From: Adhaeribacter arboris
Lineage (GTDB): Bacteria; Bacteroidota; Bacteroidia; Cytophagales; Hymenobacteraceae
Direction of reading: 5' to 3'
DNA: 64,000 nucleotides
Assembly (NCBI RefSeq): GCF_003023845.1
Contig: NZ_PYFT01000001.1
Coordinates: 2,294,001-2,358,000, forward strand
The position numbers and the translations under genes were made by a program. This document shows positions 8,470 through 17,858 of the stretch, piece after piece (within the stretch, counting starts at the first letter, position 1; the number at the start of each line of letters is the position of its first letter). Below the pieces are notes generated by a model. The model was not told where the DNA came from. It ran no database searches and saw nothing but the letters and a program-made list of their open reading frames with translations.

Positions 8470-9212
8470 TGAATAATTACAGCATTGTTTGCGAAAATTT
8501 GAGTAAAACCTTCGGCAGTTTTAAAGCAGTCGATAACATTTCCTTTTCTGTAGAAAAAGGCGATATATTTGGTTTTCTGGGCGCAAATGGAGCGGGTAAA
8601 ACAACTGCTATCCGTATGTTTTGCGGCTTATCTAAACCCACTTCCGGCAAGGCTACGGTAGCCGGCTTAGATGTATTTACTCAAACCGAGCAGATAAAAA
8701 AGACCATCGGCTACATGAGTCAGAAATTTTCTTTGTACGCCGATTTAACGGTAAGAGAAAATATTCAATTATACGCCGGTATTTACGGCAAATCCGATCA
8801 GTTTATTAAAGAAAAAAGCCGGCTTGTACTGCAGCAATTGAAATTAGAAAAAGAAGCCGATCAGTTGGTCGGTTCGTTGCCCTTGGGTTGGAAACAAAAA
8901 CTGGCTTTTTCGGTGGCTATTTTCCACGAACCGCAAATAGTTTTTCTCGATGAACCTACCGGCGGCGTAGATCCGATTACCCGTCGCGAGTTCTGGCAAA
9001 TGATTTACGAAGCCGCCGAACGGGGAATTACCGTTTTTGTAACCACCCACTACATGGACGAAGCCGAATACTGTAACCGGGTTTCGATAATGGTTGATGG
9101 CCGGGTGGAAGCCTTAGGCAAACCCAAGGAGCTAAAAAACACTTTTAATGCTGCTAACATGGGAGAAGTATTTCTGAAACTTGCCCGTCAAGCCAAACGC
9201 TCCGGAGAATGA
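8469..9212 (+). CDS. ABC exporter ATPase, second NBD (degenerate signature)
   Basis: A 247-residue ABC ATPase. Walker A is GANGAGKT at 38-45, the Q-loop glutamine is present (Q85), Walker B ends DEP at 161-163 and the switch histidine is present (H194). The ABC signature, however, reads LPLGW (137-141) instead of LSGGQ. It matches the C-terminal half of YbhF-type fused ATPases. Together with the previous gene it would make one complete ATP site (its own Walker motifs with the LSGGM of the partner) and one degenerate site. It overlaps the previous stop by one base and is followed by the permeases after 19 bp. Confidence 0.92.
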   Translation: MNNYSIVCENLSKTFGSFKAVDNISFSVEKGDIFGFLGANGAGKTTAIRMFCGLSKPTSGKATVAGLDVFTQTEQIKKTIGYMSQKFSLYADLTVRENIQLYAGIYGKSDQFIKEKSRLVLQQLKLEKEADQLVGSLPLGWKQKLAFSVAIFHEPQIVFLDEPTGGVDPITRREFWQMIYEAAERGITVFVTTHYMDEAEYCNRVSIMVDGRVEALGKPKELKNTFNAANMGEVFLKLARQAKRSGE

Positions 9213-9231
9213 ATTTGAAAAATGAAAAATC

Positions 9232-10380
9232 ATGAAAAATCACCTGAGTACCGGTAAAGTAAAAAATAATAAACACCGGCAATTTCTTTCGCTGGTTAAA
9301 AAAGAATTTTCCCACATTTCCCGCGACCCGAAAACCTTAATTATTCTGTTGGGAATGCCTATTGTGCAGATTATTATATTTGGTTTTGCCTTAACTAACG
9401 AAGTAAAAAACGCGCGCATCGGCGTATTTGATCAGGCGCAGGATGCCAGCACTCAAGCCTTAATTTCTCAAATAGAAGCCAGCCAGTATTTCGAAATTTT
9501 CCGGCATTTTAATTCTTACCCCGAAATTGAACAGGAATTTAAAAAAGGCACCATAAAAATTGCCCTGGTTTTGCCCCAAAACTTTGCAACCGACTTGCAG
9601 CACTTTAACAAAGCCCAGGTACAACTTATCGCCGATGCTTCTGACCCCAACGTAGCCAATACTTTAATTAACTATGCTTCTGCCGTTATTTTGGATTTTC
9701 AGGATAGAACTACCGCGAACAATGGCCTGCCTTACACCATCCACACCGAAACCCGGATGTTGTACAATCCGCAATTGCAAGGTACTTATAGTTTTGTTCC
9801 CGGGGTAATGGTTATGGTTTTAATGTTGGTTTGTACCATGATGACGGCTATTACCATTGTGCGGGAAAAAGAACTGGGTACCATGGAAATACTGCTAGTA
9901 TCGCCGCTGCAGCCGCTTAAAATTATTGTAGCTAAAGCAGTGCCTTACTTGCTTTTATCTATGCTTAACATTGCCAGCATTTTGCTCTTGAGCGTATTTG
10001 TGTTGCAAGTACCCATTAATGGCAGTTTGCTCTTGCTTTTGGCCGCCAGTATTCTTTTTACCATTACCAGTTTGTCTTTAGGCTTGCTTATTTCTACGGT
10101 TACTGATTCGCAACAAACCGCCATGTTCATTTCTTTAACGGGTTTGTTTTTACCCACCGTTATGCTGAGCGGATTTATGTTTCCGATTGAAAACATGCCT
10201 TTGCCGCTGCAGGTAATTTCTAATCTGGTGCCGGCTAAATGGTTTTATAGCATTGTAAAAACGGTAATGATTAAAGGTGCCGGATGGGCAATAATCTGGC
10301 GGGAAGTTCTGGTATTAACCGCCATGACTTTGCTCTTCCTGGGCTTAAGTATTAAAAATTTTAAAATCCGGTTAGCATGA
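9232..10380 (+). CDS. ABC-2 type permease, first subunit
   Basis: A 382-residue integral membrane protein of the ABC-2 (YbhS/YhhJ-like) family. One N-terminal membrane span (around TLIILLGMPIVQIIIFGFAL) is followed by a roughly 140-residue periplasmic domain and then about five membrane spans, with the conserved cytoplasmic segment IVREKELGTMEILLVSPL. It forms the transmembrane pathway with the next gene. The stop overlaps the next ATG by 4 bp. The substrate is not evident; relatives export drugs, dyes or lipophilic compounds. Confidence 0.92.
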   Translation: MKNHLSTGKVKNNKHRQFLSLVKKEFSHISRDPKTLIILLGMPIVQIIIFGFALTNEVKNARIGVFDQAQDASTQALISQIEASQYFEIFRHFNSYPEIEQEFKKGTIKIALVLPQNFATDLQHFNKAQVQLIADASDPNVANTLINYASAVILDFQDRTTANNGLPYTIHTETRMLYNPQLQGTYSFVPGVMVMVLMLVCTMMTAITIVREKELGTMEILLVSPLQPLKIIVAKAVPYLLLSMLNIASILLLSVFVLQVPINGSLLLLLAASILFTITSLSLGLLISTVTDSQQTAMFISLTGLFLPTVMLSGFMFPIENMPLPLQVISNLVPAKWFYSIVKTVMIKGAGWAIIWREVLVLTAMTLLFLGLSIKNFKIRLA

Positions 10381-11495
10381 GAACCTTACAATTTTTGCTG
10401 CGCAAAGAGTTCCGGCAAATATTCCGGAACAAGTCCATACTACGCATTATCTTCGTGATGCCTTTAATGCAATTACTGGTTTTGCCCTGGGCAGCGGATT
10501 ATGAAATGAAGAATATCCGTTTAACCGTAGTAGATCACGATCATTCCGTCAGTTCGCAAAAATTAATCTCCAAAATAAATTCTTCGGGTTACTTTTTATT
10601 GTATGCCTATACTCCCTCCTACCAACAAGCCATGGCCACCCTCGACCGGGATCAAGCCGATTTGATTTTAGAAATTCCGGTGGATTTTGAAAGAAATATA
10701 ATCAAGGAAAACGAATCTACTGCTTTAATAGCCGTAAACGCCATCAATGGCATGAAAGCAGGTTTAGGCAATGCTTACCTGCAAAGTGTAATCCGGGATT
10801 TTAATAACCAGGTCCGAACCGAATGGATTCAGCCTACCCGTTTTTCGCCGCAGCAAGTTATGGAAGTAACCACTTCTAACTGGTACAATCCATTACAAAA
10901 ATACAAAGACTTTATGGTTCCCGGTATTTTAGTGGTGCTGGTAACCATGGTAGGTTCGTTTCTGGCTTCTTTAAACATTGTAAAAGAAAAGGAAATTGGT
11001 ACCATCGAACAAATGAACGTAACACCGGTAAAAAAATACCATTTTATTCTGGCTAAACTTATTCCTTTTTGGGTGCTGGGGCTTTTTGTGTTGAGTTTAG
11101 GCTTGCTCATTGCCTGGGCGTTTTACGGCATTGTACCCGTCGGCAATTTGCTCGTTTTATATACCTACGCGGCAGTTTATCTGCTGGCCGTTTTAGGTTT
11201 AGGGTTGTTGCTTTCTACTTATTCCGAAAATCAGCAGCAAGCCATGCTGCTCTCCTTTTTTCTGATTATGGTTTTTATTTTAATGAGCGGCTTGTATACT
11301 TCCATCGAAAGCATGCCTTTGTGGGCTCAGTATCTAACCAAAATTAATCCGGTATCTTACTTCATTCAGGTTATCCGAATGGTAATTTTAAAAGGCAGCG
11401 GATTGGCCGATATCTCCCAACAACTATTTATTACCGTCGGATTTGCTTTGCTACTCAATGCCTGGGCCGTTGTAAATTATAAAAAGCGGAGTTAA
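10377..11495 (+). CDS. ABC-2 type permease, second subunit
   Basis: A 372-residue ABC-2 family permease with the same topology as its upstream neighbour: an N-terminal span near LRIIFVMPLMQLLVLPW, a periplasmic domain, and a C-terminal bundle starting near FMVPGILVVLVTMVGSF with NIVKEKEIGTIEQMNVTPVK between spans. It is the YbhR-like half of the heterodimeric pore and the last gene of the efflux operon. It is followed by 240 bp without a gene. No truncation was seen. Confidence 0.92.
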   Translation: MRTLQFLLRKEFRQIFRNKSILRIIFVMPLMQLLVLPWAADYEMKNIRLTVVDHDHSVSSQKLISKINSSGYFLLYAYTPSYQQAMATLDRDQADLILEIPVDFERNIIKENESTALIAVNAINGMKAGLGNAYLQSVIRDFNNQVRTEWIQPTRFSPQQVMEVTTSNWYNPLQKYKDFMVPGILVVLVTMVGSFLASLNIVKEKEIGTIEQMNVTPVKKYHFILAKLIPFWVLGLFVLSLGLLIAWAFYGIVPVGNLLVLYTYAAVYLLAVLGLGLLLSTYSENQQQAMLLSFFLIMVFILMSGLYTSIESMPLWAQYLTKINPVSYFIQVIRMVILKGSGLADISQQLFITVGFALLLNAWAVVNYKKRS

Positions 11496-11701
11496 ATAAC
11501 GCAAGTAGCAAGTTATTAGATTTTTATTAGGTTAAACAGTTGAATAGCAATGATTTTGCAACAATATTATCTTCTAGAATATGATTAGCTAATCCTCGTT
11601 TAAAAGCTGTTAATAAACCTACCAGCCTCGTTGAAGTATCTGTTATTATAATTAATCCTTAAATTTTGAAGCCAATACCTATTCGCCTTCGTTATAAGGC
11701 T

Positions 11702-11709
11702 TATCTTTG
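11702..11709 (+). promoter_or_regulatory. Putative -7 box upstream of the CDGSH gene
   Basis: TATCTTTG matches TAnnTTTG exactly and lies 26 bp before the ATG at 11736. A matching -33 TTG at the usual 19-21 bp spacing is not seen, so support is partial. Confidence 0.35.
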
Positions 11710-11735
11710 TCGAGATTTAACTGTACCCCCACTAT

Positions 11736-11960
11736 ATGAAAACCCGAATTACTGTAAATAGCAATGGTTCTTTAAAAATACAAGGCGACGATTTTGAAAT
11801 TGTAGATGCCCAAGGCAATGCTTATGATTTAGGTGGCCGCGAGATTGTTTCTATCTGCCGGTGTGGCTTATCCAGTAACAAACCTTTCTGCGATGGCTCC
11901 CACAAAGGCCATTTCGAGCATGTAGCCGAAGCTTTTGCTTTACCTCCCCGCAAAGTTTAA
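11736..11960 (+). CDS. CDGSH iron-sulfur domain protein (mitoNEET-like)
   Basis: A 74-residue protein with one complete CDGSH motif: C41, C43, C52 and H56 in CRCGLSSNKPFCDGSH. These four residues bind a redox-active 2Fe-2S cluster with the unusual 3-Cys/1-His ligation. There is no membrane segment, so unlike mitoNEET it is probably soluble. The gene stands alone, 240 bp after the efflux operon and 158 bp before a MOSC gene. Function in Bacteroidota is not established; redox sensing or cluster transfer are family-level possibilities. Confidence 0.92.
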   Translation: MKTRITVNSNGSLKIQGDDFEIVDAQGNAYDLGGREIVSICRCGLSSNKPFCDGSHKGHFEHVAEAFALPPRKV

Positions 11961-12118
11961 GGCGGGCAGGTTCAGGTAAAACATTTCGGTTTTAGTAAAT
12001 ATTATCTAAAAAAATTGAATTAAAATCTTCTTTCCGATTACCTGCTAGTTATTCTTTAGATTTTGAGTAAATAAAATCTATCCATTCAGTTATTAAATTG
12101 TATTTTATCTCCTGGTAA

Positions 12119-12943
12119 ATGGCCTCACCGCTTATTTTAACTGATATCTATATTTATCCCATTAAATCGTTGGGCGGGGTGCGCGTAGATAGAGCCTTAG
12201 TAGAGCCACAAGGGCTGCAATATGATCGTCGTTGGTTGTTGGTAGACGAAACGGGCACTTTTTTAACGCAACGGGTATTTCCGCAAATGGCACTGCTGCA
12301 GGTACAGTTGCTGCCTACCGGTTTACTCGTAACGCATAAACAACAAGTGGCCGAAAGCTTGTTTATTTCGTTTGATTCCCAAAATTACCTGAATACCCCA
12401 TTAACGGTTACTATCTGGGACGATACGGTAGCTGTGGTAGAAGTTAGCTACGAAGCTAATGCCTGGTTTAGCCGGCTGCTGCGAATAAACTGTTGCTTAG
12501 TATTTATGCCACCCGAGGCACATCGCCCGGTTGAACCGGATTTCGCCCAAAACCATGAACCCGTAAGTTTTGCGGATGCTTTTCCTTATTTGTTAATTGG
12601 TCAGGAATCCTTGAACGATTTAAATACTCGTTTACCGGAACCCGTACCCATGAACCGGTTCCGGCCCAACCTGGTATTTTCGGGTGGTGAGCCCTTTACG
12701 GAAGATTCCTGGCAGGAATTTAAAATTGGAAATCAGAACTTTGCGGCCGTAAAACCCTGCGCCCGCTGCGTTTTAACCACCGTTAACCAAGACACCGCCC
12801 AAAAAGGTACCGAACCCCTCCGGACCTTGGCTACTTACCGGACCATTAACAAGAAAGTACTATTTGGCCAAAACGTACTTCCCCGTTCAGGCGATTTATT
12901 ATTGCAAACGGGAAATCCTATTTCAGTTCTTACCTACCGTTAA
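12119..12943 (+). CDS. MOSC domain protein with N-terminal beta-barrel domain
   Basis: A 274-residue protein of the YcbX/MOSC type. The N-terminal MOSC_N beta barrel starts with DIYIYPIKSLGGVRVDRA and GLQYDRRWLLVDE; the C-terminal MOSC domain carries the conserved cysteine segment KPCARCVLTTVNQ. MOSC proteins bind the molybdenum cofactor and act in reduction of N-hydroxylated compounds or as sulfur carriers. No ferredoxin domain is attached, unlike in E. coli YcbX. No molybdenum cofactor genes are nearby. The start ATG follows an AT-rich leader without a clear ribosome binding site. Confidence 0.9.
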   Translation: MASPLILTDIYIYPIKSLGGVRVDRALVEPQGLQYDRRWLLVDETGTFLTQRVFPQMALLQVQLLPTGLLVTHKQQVAESLFISFDSQNYLNTPLTVTIWDDTVAVVEVSYEANAWFSRLLRINCCLVFMPPEAHRPVEPDFAQNHEPVSFADAFPYLLIGQESLNDLNTRLPEPVPMNRFRPNLVFSGGEPFTEDSWQEFKIGNQNFAAVKPCARCVLTTVNQDTAQKGTEPLRTLATYRTINKKVLFGQNVLPRSGDLLLQTGNPISVLTYR

Positions 12944-13014
12944 TTAAAGAAGCTGATAATTAATAAATTAAAACTTTAATTTTAGTAGCTATATACTACT
13001 CGTATTCTTTCCGT

Positions 13015-13536
13015 ATGCACGCAAATACTCCGGCGCAACTAAAAAATACCCCTATTCGGACTGCTCAAAATCCTAAAGATATTCCGGTTATTATGGATTT
13101 GGCCGTTCAAACCTGGGCTCCTACTTATCAGAATATTGTTTCGGCGGAGCAGTTAGGCTATATGTTTCAGGAAATTTATAACCCCAAAGCATTAAAGCAA
13201 CAAATGGAGGCCGGTCAGCAATTTTTAATTTTGTACCAAGACCAGACTCCAGCCGGTTTTGCCTCGTATTCTCCTTTACCAAATAATACTTTTAAGTTAA
13301 ATAAATTGTACGTAGCGCCCGCCTTTCACGGATCTGGTTTTGGGCGGTTGCTTATTAGTGCCGTAGAAGAAGCGGTAAAAAATAGAGGCGGAATTACTTT
13401 ACTGCTAAATGTTAACCGGCATAATCCGGCCAAGCTTTTTTACGAAAAATGCGGGTATACGGTAGCCTACGAAGAAGACATTCCTATTGGTCCTTACTTT
13501 ATGAACGATTACGTTATGCAGAAGAGCTGGCAGTAG
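13015..13536 (+). CDS. GNAT family N-acetyltransferase
   Basis: A 173-residue GNAT-fold protein. Motif A for acetyl-CoA binding is visible as KLYVAPAFHGSGFGRLLIS, and the C-terminal part has the usual LNVNRHNPAKLFYEKCGY segment in which family members close the active site. The acceptor substrate cannot be inferred; small-molecule and protein acetylation are both possible. It ends one base before the stop of the convergent DUF2062 gene, so the two transcripts must overlap or end within each other. Confidence 0.9.
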   Translation: MHANTPAQLKNTPIRTAQNPKDIPVIMDLAVQTWAPTYQNIVSAEQLGYMFQEIYNPKALKQQMEAGQQFLILYQDQTPAGFASYSPLPNNTFKLNKLYVAPAFHGSGFGRLLISAVEEAVKNRGGITLLLNVNRHNPAKLFYEKCGYTVAYEEDIPIGPYFMNDYVMQKSWQ

Positions 13537-13537
13537 C

Positions 13538-14038
13538 TTATGGTTGCTCCTCCGGCAAAGGCAGGCGCTTTAATAATTTTCGCACAACGGGTAGCATTAG
13601 CACATAGCAGAAAAAGGTGAGCGGCCCCGCCAGAACCAGCCACAATAACATTCCCGCGAGATTAGCCAGCCAAATAGTCTTTAAAGCAACTACCCAATCT
13701 TGTTTAAATAAAGCGGTTATCTCGCTTAAACTTAAATTAAAAGTGGTTAAAGGAAAAACTTTTAACCCCACCTCAATAAAAGGAATGTACAAAATCAGGT
13801 GCAAGGGACTAATTAAATAACAGATTAAAAGCAAGGCCGGTAAATTTAGCTTAAACCGTAAGGCTAATAAGGTGCATAAAAAAGAAGTTAGCCCAAACAA
13901 AGGCATTAGCCCAATTACTACCCCCAAAGCGCCTGTAACCGCTAACTTTTGGGGCGTAATCCCCATTGTAAGCAGGTTTTTAAAAGGATGAACAACCTTT
14001 CTTTTAAAGTAAGAAGGCTTGTGGTGCGGTGTAAGCAA
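13538..14038 (-). CDS. DUF2062 membrane protein
   Basis: A 166-residue DUF2062 protein with two to three hydrophobic helical regions (GALGVVIGLMPLFGLTSF; a second around LPALLLICYLISPLHLILYI; a third near LLWLVLAGPLTFFCYVLML). The family is widespread in Bacteroidota and Proteobacteria, sometimes fused to glycosyltransferases, and has no proven function. It is convergent with the GNAT gene and divergent from the small gene at 14254. The N-terminus (MLTPHHKPSYFKRKVVHPF) is basic and likely cytoplasmic. Confidence 0.85.
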   Translation of the reverse strand: MLTPHHKPSYFKRKVVHPFKNLLTMGITPQKLAVTGALGVVIGLMPLFGLTSFLCTLLALRFKLNLPALLLICYLISPLHLILYIPFIEVGLKVFPLTTFNLSLSEITALFKQDWVVALKTIWLANLAGMLLWLVLAGPLTFFCYVLMLPVVRKLLKRLPLPEEQP

Positions 14039-14190
14039 AAGAACTATTTTTACGGGTACGCTCTTAATAAATAATGCAAAGCTTTAATTCAGATTCATTT
14101 GCAACGCAATTATTCGCTGGCAAATTAACTGTTTTTAGCAACTTTCATCTAAAAACATTATTTAATCTAGTTAACCTTGTTTTTTATTTA

Positions 14191-14214
14191 GAGAAGGTGT
14201 CTCAAAATTGAGAC
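14191..14214. repeat. Short inverted repeat resembling an IS terminal sequence
   Basis: GAGAAGGTGTCTCAAAA is followed directly by TTGAGAC, so that GTCTCAA and TTGAGAC form a 7-bp perfect inverted repeat around AA. The first part resembles terminal repeats I recall from some IS5/IS1182-group elements; no transposase gene is present. It may be a relic or a chance hairpin. Confidence 0.3.
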
Positions 14215-14253
14215 CAGAATGTAATTAGTAAAAATTTTAATACTGGTTTTAAA

Positions 14254-14511
14254 ATGCTCATACACAGAATCCAGAGTAATGCTAAAACCATTGGTAAAAT
14301 TATTTCGGTAGCTAAAAGGTTAAAAATCCCTAAATTTCAGGTAAATCATACACCTAAACAACTTCTTTCTTATTTCTACAGATTTGGTATTACTGTTAAG
14401 CGTAATACTACTACAACAAAATTGCCTTGTAATACCGTCATTTTACCGGGAATGGGCAAATTCGGGTACTTCAACGCTCGTTATAAAAAAGGTGTAGAGA
14501 TAATTATTTGA
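14254..14511 (+). CDS. Small basic hypothetical protein
   Basis: An 85-residue open frame starting with ATG, rich in K, T and N and strongly basic. No domain, signal peptide or membrane span is recognised. It lies in a 620-bp spacer between DUF2062 (minus) and DUF2339 (plus), 39 bp after a hairpin that resembles an IS end. It could be a lineage-specific small gene or a random open frame; support is weak because the region is AT-rich and lacks a clear promoter. Confidence 0.3.
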   Translation: MLIHRIQSNAKTIGKIISVAKRLKIPKFQVNHTPKQLLSYFYRFGITVKRNTTTTKLPCNTVILPGMGKFGYFNARYKKGVEIII

Positions 14512-14658
14512 TTAATCTTATGAATGCAGATTTTTTAATTTGAGAGATATCTACCTACCGTGATAATACCACCCGGAAACAAATGCTTCTTTCATTTAAA
14601 GTTGTAGTTTTAACTTTATCTAATTATTAAATTTAAACAAAATCGGGAATTCGATTAA

Positions 14659-16605
14659 ATGGAGGCTGTTTACTATTTTAGCTTGTTGGCGATATTACTA
14701 ATTGTTGGCTTGTTTTTGTGGCAACTGCTGGTAAAAATGCGGGAAATAAGCGCAGAGTTACGGCATTTGCGGCAAGAACTTACGCAAAGCAAGCATTCTC
14801 CGGTTACTCGTTCCCAATCTCCTGCTCCCGTTTTTATTCCTGAAGAACCTGTTATACCGGTAAATCGAGAAGATTTAGTGCAAAATCAGATCAGAACTGA
14901 GATAAAAATCAAAACTAAACCTATTAAACGCCCGTCTTTCTTTGAACGAAATCCTGACCTGGAAAAATTTATTGGGGAGAACCTGATTAATAAATTGGGA
15001 ATTGCCGTGCTGGTATTAGGAATCGGATACTTCGTTAAATTCGCGATTGACCAGAATTGGATAAATGCTTGGGGACGGGTATGGGTTGGTTTTGCCGCTG
15101 GGGCTGGTTTATTAGGTTTAGCGCATTGGTTACGTCGGCAATACGCGGCTTTTAGTTCGGTGCTGGTAGGCGGTGGGTTAGCGGTTCTGTATTTTTCCAT
15201 TGCCCTGGCCTTTCACGAATACCAATTGTTTTCCCAAACCCTGGCCTTTATTTTAATGGTAGGCGTTACGGGATTTTCGGTATTTATGGCTATTACCTAC
15301 GACCGCCAGGAACTGGCGGTGCTTGCGCTGCTAGGTGGGTTTGCCTCCCCTCTTTTGGCTAGCTCGGGAGGTAATAATTACCGGGTATTGTTCATTTACA
15401 TCCTGATATTAAATATTGGTATGCTGATTCTGGCCTATTTTAAAAACTGGTCGGTCATTCGGGTAATTTCTTATTTAGCCACGGTAATTCTTTTTGCGGG
15501 TTGGCTGGTAGCCAAAGTAATAGGAGAACCGCAAGGTCCTTATCTGGGCGGATTTATTTTTGCCATGCTCTTCTACCTGGTGTTTTTTGCCATGACCGTA
15601 GTGTATAATCTGAAACAGCAACAATCTTTTACGCTTCTCGAAATTGGTCTTTTGCTGAGCAATACGGCTTTTTTTTACTTATGTGGCTTGTATTTATTAG
15701 ATCAGTTAGCCTCCGGAACGTATCTGGGCCTTTTTTCGGCTGTAATGGCGTTTTTTAACGGAGTAGTGGTTTGGCAATTAAAACAGTCCACCACTGTAGA
15801 TCCTAAGCTGCGCTACTTGCTCGGAGGTACGGGAATATTACTTTTATACCTGGCCATATTGTTTGAGCTTACTTATCGATTAGGCAGTACCAATACCGAA
15901 ATGCGCGAAATAAAGTACCTGGTTGTTGCCAGCTATCATTATCTTTTTGCCTTGCTAATTATTCGCTTTTTACCCACCACTGTTCAAACCAGGTGGCCCT
16001 TCCGGGAAGTATTGCTGGGATTTAGTTTAGCTTCGTATGTACTTTTGGTACAACCCATTGTGCAAGAAGCGCGCAACACTTATTTACTGCCACCCGGAGG
16101 AAGTATATTGCCATTTGTGCTGCACTACTCTGCTGTAATTTTGTTAATACTGCTCCTCTACTACGGCTTTATTTATTACCGCGACACTTTCGGCTTGCAT
16201 TCTAAAAAAATGAATGGCTTATTATGGGTTGGTTGCGCTGCCTTCGTGTACCTGGCCAGCACGGAATCGGATCACTTATTAGCGCTGTGGCAATACAGGC
16301 CCGGTCAGAATTTAGCTACTTTGCTGCAACAGCAGCATAAAATTTATTTTCCAATTTTGTGGGGGCTCGCTTCTTTTGGCTTTATGCTTTTGGGTATGCG
16401 TTATAAACTAAAAACCCTGCGACTGGCTTCCCTGAGTTTATTTTTCATCACTTTATTAAAGCTTTTTTTATTCGATATTCAGAAAATATCGGCGGGCGGA
16501 CGAATTGCGGCTTTTATTTCTTTGGGCGTTTTGTTATTGGTAGTTTCTTTCCTGTATCAAAAATTAAAGGTTTTGTTACTCGATGATACTCCACCCGAAA
16601 AGTAA
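14659..16605 (+). CDS. DUF2339 polytopic membrane protein
   Basis: A 648-residue inner membrane protein of the DUF2339 family. An N-terminal span (YYFSLLAILLIVGLFLWQLL) is followed by a short coiled coil (MREISAELRHLRQELTQSK), a Pro-rich linker, the segment FIGENLINKLGIAVLVLGIG and then many membrane spans to the C-terminus. The family has no established biochemical role. It stands as a single gene with gaps on both sides. The start ATG at 14659 places the first span near the N-terminus as in relatives. Confidence 0.88.
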   Translation: MEAVYYFSLLAILLIVGLFLWQLLVKMREISAELRHLRQELTQSKHSPVTRSQSPAPVFIPEEPVIPVNREDLVQNQIRTEIKIKTKPIKRPSFFERNPDLEKFIGENLINKLGIAVLVLGIGYFVKFAIDQNWINAWGRVWVGFAAGAGLLGLAHWLRRQYAAFSSVLVGGGLAVLYFSIALAFHEYQLFSQTLAFILMVGVTGFSVFMAITYDRQELAVLALLGGFASPLLASSGGNNYRVLFIYILILNIGMLILAYFKNWSVIRVISYLATVILFAGWLVAKVIGEPQGPYLGGFIFAMLFYLVFFAMTVVYNLKQQQSFTLLEIGLLLSNTAFFYLCGLYLLDQLASGTYLGLFSAVMAFFNGVVVWQLKQSTTVDPKLRYLLGGTGILLLYLAILFELTYRLGSTNTEMREIKYLVVASYHYLFALLIIRFLPTTVQTRWPFREVLLGFSLASYVLLVQPIVQEARNTYLLPPGGSILPFVLHYSAVILLILLLYYGFIYYRDTFGLHSKKMNGLLWVGCAAFVYLASTESDHLLALWQYRPGQNLATLLQQQHKIYFPILWGLASFGFMLLGMRYKLKTLRLASLSLFFITLLKLFLFDIQKISAGGRIAAFISLGVLLLVVSFLYQKLKVLLLDDTPPEK

Positions 16606-16721
16606 AACAAAAGACTGGCTGGTTCGCAAACAAGAATTATTTTATTAGCCAAACCCTAACTCTTATATTTACTCATTCTTGTATTTACTCGTTCTTGGTT
16701 AAACGCATCTTTCTTTTAAAT

Positions 16722-17447
16722 ATGAAAGCATTACGGTTTTTTACTTGTTGGTTGGGCCTTTTGAGTTATGTATTTTTGGCGGGGTGTTCCGGTAAATCAA
16801 AAAACCCTGATTTAGGTACCTACGAGACCCTTACCGACGCCAATGCTACCGAAATCCTTACTAAATTCGGTAAAGAAAATCCGGAAACGCTGGTTACCAT
16901 TAGCACCAGTATGGGCAAAATAAAAGTACGCTTATACGAAGATACGCCCCTGCACCGGGCAAACTTTGTGCGGCTGGCTAAAATGGGTTTTTACGATAAC
17001 ACTATTTTTTACCGGGTGCTCCGCGATTTTATGATTCAAGGAGGCGATACCCGGGAACGTAAAATCAAAAAAGATAAGTACGGCGTTCCCAGCGAAGTAA
17101 AATCCAATCATTTTCATAAACGCGGCGCTTTGGCCATGGCCCGCTACGACGATGAATTTAACCCTAAGCGCTTATCTTCGTCGCATAATTTTTATCTGGT
17201 GCAGGGAGTAGTGCATAACCAGGAGAGTCTCGACGACATTGCCCTTACTAATAAAATTACGTTTTCGCCGGAGCAAATCAAAACCTATACCACCCTTGGC
17301 GGCGTTCCGTCCCTGGATACTAAATACACGGTATTCGGCGAAGTGGTGGAAGGCTTGGAAGTAATTGATAAAATTGCGAAAGTACCCGTCGACCCAAACG
17401 ACTTCCCGGTACAGGACATTTTCATGACAGTAGAAGTAGAAGAATAA
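16722..17447 (+). CDS. Cyclophilin-type peptidyl-prolyl isomerase, lipoprotein
   Basis: A 241-residue protein when started at the ATG at 16722, which places a lipoprotein signal at the N-terminus (VFLAGC, lipidated C22). A TTG 27 bp upstream would only add residues before the signal, so the ATG is preferred. The cyclophilin domain begins near residue 50 and contains FYRVLRDFMIQGGD, the core of the PPIase signature, plus GVPSEVKSNHFHKRGALAMA. An insertion follows the ALAMAR segment (QGVVHNQESLDDIALTN region), common in Bacteroidota cyclophilins. It probably helps fold envelope proteins in the periplasm. Confidence 0.92.
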   Translation: MKALRFFTCWLGLLSYVFLAGCSGKSKNPDLGTYETLTDANATEILTKFGKENPETLVTISTSMGKIKVRLYEDTPLHRANFVRLAKMGFYDNTIFYRVLRDFMIQGGDTRERKIKKDKYGVPSEVKSNHFHKRGALAMARYDDEFNPKRLSSSHNFYLVQGVVHNQESLDDIALTNKITFSPEQIKTYTTLGGVPSLDTKYTVFGEVVEGLEVIDKIAKVPVDPNDFPVQDIFMTVEVEE

Positions 17448-17858
17448 TTTTTAACGATAAAACCGCTTCCTTATCTTAATTACCTACCAGGAATAGGGTT
17501 ATAGATGTGGTTAAAAGACTATGTATTTTTCAAAAATCTTTCTAACTTTAGACTAAAACCGTATTAAAATTTTACAAACTAACCAGTTATTTTCTTCCTA
17601 CCTTACTAGTTGAATTTATTATAATTTTTTTAGACTATATTACGTCTAATAACGTATATAAAAAAGTTAAAAAATTTAGATTGTTCTTCTATTTTACTCT
17701 TACTTGATAGGCTTCTACTCCGGTAGCAGCTACCTATTGGTTGTTCCTAAATTTACTCTTTAAGCTCCCCGATAATCTGGAATTCTTTTGTGTGGGTTCT
17801 GCATTAAGTTTTGGTAATGGTGCGTCTGGTATATCAAATCCTAATAGGTAAAGCGTCT
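17448..17858. other. Intergenic region, no gene seen
   Basis: AT-rich spacer. A weak hairpin (TTAGAC 17630-17635 with GTCTAA 17644-17649) follows a T run. No coding frame with recognisable content is present on either strand. Confidence 0.5.

Noticed and set aside
12960-12990. AT-only hairpin after the MOSC gene as a terminator
   Set aside because: The stem consists only of A and T pairs in an AT-rich spacer, so it is not distinguishable from background.
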